Shown here one piece after another: positions 57,800 to 64,000 of a stretch of DNA of 64,000 bases (the stretch's first letter is position 1; the number at the start of each line of letters is the position of its first letter). The stretch comes from Embiotoca jacksoni (taxonomy: Eukaryota > Chordata > Actinopteri > Embiotocidae). The translations under genes were made by a program, and so were the position numbers. The stretch is from contig JAKOON010000016.1 of assembly GCA_022577435.1 (NCBI GenBank), positions 12,840,776 to 12,904,775 of the forward strand, given 5' to 3'. The notes beneath the pieces were generated by a model, which did no database searches, was not told the origin of the DNA, and saw nothing but the letters and a program-made list of their open reading frames with translations.

Positions 57800-60700
57800 A
57801 TGGGGAACCAATGCTCTTCACATGGCAGGAGTAAAATAGAGGAAGGCAACGAATCTGACCTAAAGAAAGAGAAAGAAAACGTTCCTTTCTTCAAGAGAAA
57901 GTTATCTCTGCAGGAAGTTGAGGGGGTAACTGTGACGAAGACAGCAAAGGAGAAGACTTTAAGCAGGGAAGCAGCAGAAGCTTCCTCTGAACAAAACATC
58001 TGTGGTGAGAAGAGCAGTGCTCTGAAACATGAGTGCATTAGTGCTCAAGTTAGCAGCCAAAGGTGAGACTTTCTATATTTTTCTATTGACATACATATTT
58101 ATTGTACATAAAGATATGAAAATACTGTGATACATATAAACCAAAATAAAAATAGTAATAGCGTTTTTGTCTTTTGTCAGTCTGAGCCTCTCCGAAGACT
58201 CTGATCCTGCTTTATACAGAGATACAGAAGAGAAAGGTGAGTTAAAGTTAATAATCTCAGGAGCAAAAGCTATCTTGATTTCAGTTGGTCATAAAATACC
58301 AGTCACAAGAGGCCTTTCATTCTACTGGACCCAAATACATATCCAAATATTATGCATGTTATAATGCCACAATGACTTTGTTTTCTTTTTCAAGAAGCTA
58401 AATGGGTAGGCGACAACAGGGCTGAGCTCATTCAGAGCGTCACCTCAGTGATGCCAATAGCAGATAAAATGCTACAGCAACAAGTAATCCATAAAGAGAT
58501 GTACAGCAAAATCAAGAACACTCTGACGAGTGAGGATCAGATGAGGCATCTCTACGAGGCAATCACATGTACAAAAGCCAAATCTGCTTTCTTCAGGATC
58601 CTCCAAGAAATCCAGCCAGCGACATGTCAAAGTATGTGGGGTCTTTTAGATAAGTTAACAGATGTTGTGGTCATGGTCGAAAATGTAATGATAACATAAT
58701 GCTTATGCAAATTGATGCATAGACTGGTGCTCAAATTTGCAAATACCATCAACCTAGGCATTTCTCGTGTATTTATTTGGACTTTGTTGCAATTCTACAA
58801 CCCCATTCCCCCCAAAAATTGGGACACTGTATAAAATGTAAATAAAAACACAATTTGATTTGAAAATCTTTTAAACCCATATTTTATAAAATAAAATAGA
58901 CCGAAAACAAATCAAATGTTGAAACTAAGAAATGTTATAGTTTTATTAAAAATATATGCTTATTTTGACAACAGGTGATTGGGCAAATCATGTAACAATC
59001 TAAGAATAATGTTCCTCAAAGTAAAATTGCAAAGAATTTGGGGATTTCATCATCTACAGTACATAATATCAGAAAAAAATTCAGAGAATCCAGAGGCAGA
59101 AAACCAATAATGGTTGGCCGTGATCTTGGGACCTCAGGAGGCACTGTATTAAAAACAGACTTATATCTCTAGTGGAAATCAGTGCATGGACTCAGGAACA
59201 CTTCTGAAAACCTTTGTCTGTAAACACAGTTCATCACTGCATCCACAAATGCAGGTTTGATGTAAAGAAGAAAATATATATAAATACAATACAGAAACGC
59301 TGCCACCTTCTCTGGGCCTGAGCTCATTTAAGATTGACTGAGGCAAAGTAGAAAATGTCCTGTGGTCTGACGAATCACAATTTTCAATTCTTTTTGAAAA
59401 TCAGGGACGCTGCATCCTCCGGGATGAAGTGTTATGAGGGTGCATTAATGCACATGGCAAGGTTAGCTTGCACATCTATTAAGGCCCCATTATTGCTGAA
59501 CGATAAATAAAGGTTTTGCTTATTGCTCCTTGCTTATTTCAGCTAGACAATGCCAAACTGCATTCTGCACATTTTACAACAGCATGGCTCCATAGTAGAA
59601 GAGTCTGGATGCTAAACTGGCCTTCTTGCAGTCCACACCTGTTGACCCATTACAAACATTTGGCACATCATGAAATGAAAAATACGACAGAGGAGACCCC
59701 ATACTGTTGAGAAGCTGAAATCCTATATCAGGCAAGAACGGGATAGCATTTCACTTTAAAAACTCCAGCAAATGGTATTTCCAGTACCCAAACATTTACT
59801 ACCCAAACTTGTTAAAAGAAGTGGCAATGCATTACAGTGGTAAACATGTCCCTGTCCCAACTTTTTTGAAATATGTTGCTGCCATCAAATTCAATGTGAA
59901 CATATAATTTTCATAAAACCAAATTAAAATTGGTCAGTTTTAACATTTGATTGTTTGATGATGTCTTTTGTCTATTTTCAATTAACTACGGGATTACATG
60001 ATTTGCAGATCATCACATTCTGTTTTTAATGAAATTTTACACAATGTCCCAACTTTTTTGGAAACGGTAATACCTTAACATGCCCGACTTGGTTGAAAAT
60101 ATTGAACATTTAAGAAACTGAATGGATTATGGTTTAAGATCGATGTTTTTACCTCTTTCCCTACAGCAGAAGATGACATCAAAGAGGCCATCAAAAAGAA
60201 CAAAGAATTTCTGAGGAACAAGTGTATATGGGAGTTTGAAATAGATTATAAGGATGAGAAACAATTGGACAAAATTTACACAGAGCTTCACATCATACAA
60301 GGAGAGAGTGAATGTGTCAATACCCAACATGAGATCTGGGAGATGAGAAATAAGGCTAAGAATCAAACAGACGAGTCCGCTAAAATCAACTGCAACGATA
60401 TCTTTAAAAAGATGCCAGAAGACATTGCGTTATCTGGGCGAGACAAAAGGGAAGTGAGAGCAATTAGAACTGTAATGACAAAGGGAATTGCTGGCATTGG
60501 AAAAACGGTCTCTGTGAAGAAGTTCATTCTTGACTGGGCAGATGGGAGAGCCAATCAGGACTTGGATTTCATCTTCATGTTTCCGTTCAGGGAGCTAAAT
60601 CTGGTCTTCGATGATCTGTTCAGCCTTGAGACACTTGTGAAAGAATTTCACCCACAGCTTAAAAACATAGCAGTTGCAAAGATATTTGCTAATCACAAGG

Positions 60701-63266
60701 TTTTGTTCATTTTTGATGGTCTCGATGAAAGCAAACTTCAACTGGATTTCAAAAACACCAACAGATTGTCAAACGCAGAGAAGGAATCCTCGGTGGACAC
60801 TCTGGTGACCAACCTCATCAGGGAACATCTTCTTCCATCTGCACTTGTCTGGATAACCTCAAGACCAGGAGCAGTTCAGCGCATCCCTCGTGAGTATGTC
60901 TACCAGTGGACGGAGGTCAGAGGATTTGATGATCCTCAAAAAATACTATACTTCAGGAAGAGAGTTGAGGACAAAGTGGTTGCTGAAAGGATTATTAGCC
61001 ACATTACAACGTCAAGGAGCTTACACATCATGTGTCACATACCCATCTTCTGTTGGATTGCGGCAAAAGTTCTTGCATATTTGATGCTAAAATTGGGCAG
61101 CAGTCAAGATGAAAACATAAAGATACCTTCAACTCTCACTGAGATGTACACACACTTCCTTCTTTTTCAAATGAGGGTAACCACTAAAAAATATGAAGAC
61201 CAGGACGACTCGGACACAGCAGAGATCTTCAAGTCAAATGAAGAATTCATTTTAAAATTAGGCAGAATGGCATTTGAACAACTGGAAAAAGGCAACATCA
61301 TATTTACTAGCGATGATCTGAAAAAGTATGGCATCGACAAAGGCAAAGTTGGAGTTCACTGTGGGTTGTGTACAGCAATACTCAGAGGAGAGAGCGTGTT
61401 CAACACAAAGAAGCTTTACTGCTTTGTGCATCTGACAGTTCAGGAGTATTTTGCTGCTCTTTATGTGTACCACAGTTTTGCAAGTAAAAGAATAGATTCT
61501 CAAAGCCTCAAGGATTACTTGCTGAAAGGGTCACAGGAAGAGCTTGAGTCCATCTTGAATGCAGATCTAGTTGATCTACCCCTAAATGAACTGATGGAAA
61601 TTGCAATGGCAAATTCAACTCTGAGAAAGACAGGAGAATTGGACATGTTCCTCAGGTTCCTTGTCGGCATGTCTCTGCAATCAACACAAAAACTGCTTCA
61701 AGGCCTGATTTGGCAGACGGAGGAACACTCTGGGGTTGTGGAGAAAATTAGGACAAGTCTAATAGAATTGGATTTAGATGACTGCTCACCTGAAAGATGT
61801 CTCAACCTTATCCACTGCCTGATCGAACTGAAAGACAGTTCCCTACATGATAGTGTGCGGCAGTATCTGAAACCAAATCATGGTCCAGAAAAACAGCTCT
61901 CCCCTGTTCAGTGCTCAGCTCTGGCCGACTCAATTCTAATGTCAAATACACCTCTGGATGAATTCAACATGAAGAAATACAGACCGTCAGCCAAAGGTAT
62001 TTTTAGGCTTGTCCCGGCTGTGAGGAACAGCAGAAACGTGAGGTGAGTTGGTGAAAGTGTAGTAGTTCTCTATTGCATGAAATCACTTTATCATCTATTT
62101 TTTTGCAGTTTCTACAGCACAAGTTATAATTTATCTGCATGGATGGTGGCAAATGAGTTGTACAACTTCTTTTGATGTTGACGACTTGTCTTTTATCATT
62201 TCTGCAGGATCTCAGGCGTGGATCTCGGGACTTGGCATTGTGAAACAATCTCTTCTGCTCTTCAAATGCCAGACTCTGTGCTCACTGAACTGCACCTTAC
62301 AAATTGTGCCATCACTGATACAAGTATCGAGATTTTGAGTGATGGACTGTTGAACTCCAAGTGTAAACTAGAAGCTCTCAGGTTCGTAAAGCTATTATTT
62401 TGAATGAGACTCTTTTGTTCTTTTTTTCCTTCTTGTTCGGACTTTATACACTCTAATCATGTGACTTTTTTAATTTTTAATTTTTATCATTGTTGTCTTT
62501 GTTTGCAGTCTCTCAGTTTATGGACACACATATACAGCATGCGAAAAGTTGACACCTGCTATCATATCAGTCATCTCAAATCTAGGAGAACTGGAGCTGA
62601 GTGGGAACCTACTAGGGGGCTTATTACAGTGCGTGCTCTCTGTTGGACTCAGCGGCCCTAAATTGAAGAAGCTCAGGTCAGTTTCAAATATGTTATTCCC
62701 CAACAGCATCGAGGTTTCAATTGGTATTAAAAAGCTCTACATCTGATTTTGTGGCCGTGTCATGTGGAATGTTCTACATAGACTAATTCACAATCATAGC
62801 AAATTGGATTAAATATACTGATAAAACAGGCAGTACAGTTGTCATTGGCATATGGTGTTAAAGCTAATTACTGAAAACAATATTTACCATTTTCACACTG
62901 AATTAAATTATATTTTTGCAGCTTAAAATTTCCCCCTGTACACCCCAGTCTACATATTTTATGGAGCCACTTGCTGCGGTCAGCTCTGTCTTTTGAATCA
63001 CAAGACAGTTTGATAGAACTGGAGGGTATGCTCTACTTACATATAGATTCATAATTTAATGCAATTTTTTCCTCTTTGTCATCCTCCAAAAGACTGAACC
63101 GAAATTTAAACACTACAGAAATCTGTGAGGAGTTAGTGACAGCACTCAAGTCCACTTCAGGTTACCTGCGAGAGCTTGAACTGAGTTCCACCAATTTAAA
63201 AGACTCAGAAATGGAGATCCTCTCAACTGGGCTGATGAGCACAAACTGTACACTGGAGGTACTCAG
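57800..63266 (+). CDS. CARD-FISNA-NACHT-LRR receptor (fish NLR-C type), 3' end beyond window
   Basis: An innate immune sensor of the fish-expanded NLR family. Exons: 57800-58062, 58181-58236, 58395-58631, 60167-62042, 62208-62381, 62509-62676, 63093-63266. Phases agree throughout, giving 982 codons so far. In-frame TGA at 57785-57787, A at -3 and G at +4 fix the start. Exon 1 begins MGNQCSS, a myristoylation-type N-terminus. Exon 3 is a CARD-like domain (residues about 110-183; ELIQSVTSVMPIADKMLQQQ). FISNA (about 187-285) has LRNKC and CNDIFKK. The NACHT has Walker A GIAGIGKT (292-299), Walker B VLFIFDGLDES (Asp near 369) and the sensor-type WITSRPGA. FVHLTVQEYFAAL marks the NACHT-associated end. 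The 174, 168 and 174-nt LRR exons follow. More LRR or B30.2 exons may follow outside. No lesion seen. Confidence 0.9.
58795..60072 (+). pseudogene. dead Tc1/mariner transposon inside the NLR intron
   Basis: Inverted ends: the left, CAACCCCATTCC...AAAATTGGGACACTG...AATAAAAACA, pairs with the right, ...TTTTTAATGAAATTTTAC...AATGTCCCAACTTTTTTGG. Between them is a plus-strand transposase with many lesions: GATTTCATCATCTACAGTAC (start of the HTH region), GTCTGACGAATCACAATTTTC (first catalytic Asp region) and TATTTCAGCTAGACAATGCC (second Asp region). In-frame stops and a deletion of several hundred bp in the catalytic region inactivate it. It occupies most of the intron between the CARD exon and the NACHT exon. 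Confidence 0.85.
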
Positions 63267-64000
63267 GTAAGTCTCAATTACAATTGCAAAACGATTTAAA
63301 ATAGAAGAAGATCCCACAATAAATATTAGGTATGCTAATAGGCAAAATTACACCGGACAGGGTTAATTTCTTCAAACTGTGAATTTAAACATATACAGCA
63401 GGGAACCTTTGACTCCACCTTCTGCCAGTGAGAGTAATTACAAAAATCCTGTTGACACATGCTTATGTCTTAGACTGTGTCATAGTACTACATCTACTAC
63501 TAAATCACCAGTATTAGAATTTGAACCATTTGGTCTTAACATTTGAAAAGTCAAGAATAGGATTGAATTCTGTTCTCTCCATCCAAATCAGCAAAGGGCT
63601 AAACCTGAATTTATCTATCTTAGGCAGCAGAAGCTCAAGCATGCTTTCATTCGGGAATGTCTGACCGACACCAGATTTTGATTCAACCTTTATTTATACT
63701 TGAGAAATCATTGAGGGTGACCCTAATTTATAATGACATTGAGTCAATTACAGAGCATAGAAAAAACAAACAATGGCAGTAATCACAGCAATAACACAAG
63801 CTGACAGAGATAAGATTGTACCACAATTTAGCATACATAATCATTTAACTGTCAGATTAGGGAAGATTTAAAAAGTTAGAGGAGATTTACCTGGTTAAAG
63901 GGTTCATCTGAATTGTGTGAACGTTTATGGCAGGGGTTTGAATGTAACAGACCTTTTGTGTAAGGTCTCGCACAATAGTTCAATTTAAAATCCAACCAAA
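63267..64000. other. NLR intron or 3' flank with a retroelement end
   Basis: No further LRR exon is visible before the window edge. At about 63677-63730 the text ATTCAACCTTTATTTATAC resembles the reversed 3' end of a common fish retroelement (AATAAAGGTTGAAT on the minus strand), which may extend to about 63900. Confidence 0.45.

Noticed and set aside
62922..63025. Extra LRR exon of the NLR gene
   Set aside because: It changes the phase and creates a stop when joined to the next exon, and its product lacks an LRR pattern. Left out of the gene model and reported as a finding.

Overview
This is a vertebrate nuclear DNA window, almost certainly from a ray-finned (teleost) fish. The genes are split into short exons with GT/AG introns. 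(CA)n/(GT)n arrays are very dense. The mobile elements are typical of fish: L2/Rex-like LINE ends, a tRNA-derived SINE, many Tc1/mariner relics, hAT and piggyBac MITEs, and a BEL/Pao LTR retrotransposon. The NLR gene has the FISNA-NACHT and 174-nt LRR-exon design of the fish-expanded NLR family.

Layout. (1) 1.7-10.5 kb, minus strand: nubp1, a cytosolic iron-sulphur scaffold ATPase. All ten coding exons can be read and join in frame to a 322-residue protein. (2) 10.5-41.9 kb: a 31-kb interval with no recognisable coding gene. It is rich in dinucleotide arrays and also holds LINE ends, a Tc1 relic, hAT and piggyBac MITEs and a 5.2-kb BEL/Pao element (34857-40084) that has intact LTRs and a 5-bp target duplication but a deleted pol. 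(3) 41.95-42.81 kb, plus: emp2, four coding exons, 165 residues. (4) 46.4-52.8 kb, plus: an atf7ip2-like gene, eleven coding exons joining to 362 residues and ending in a fibronectin type III domain. (5) 53-55.4 kb: an island of repeats (LINE end, SINE, minisatellite, and a tandemly built GGGCCCG repeat). (6) 57.8 kb to the right edge, plus: a CARD-FISNA-NACHT-LRR gene that probably continues past the window. A dead Tc1/mariner copy lies in the intron between its CARD exon and its NACHT exon.

The nubp1-emp2-atf7ip2 set matches the human 16p13 neighbourhood as I recall it (NUBP1-TEKT5-EMP2-ATF7IP2), which supports orthology. tekt5 is not visible here. The genes do not form one pathway: Fe-S cluster assembly, membrane/caveola organisation, chromatin silencing and innate sensing simply lie next to each other. 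I see no clearly new biological system. The points most worth checking are the predicted myristoylated N-terminus of the NLR, the inverted repeat pair around atf7ip2, the young but internally deleted BEL element, a perfect 22-bp hairpin near nubp1, and the tandem architecture of the 53.9-55.4 kb repeat.
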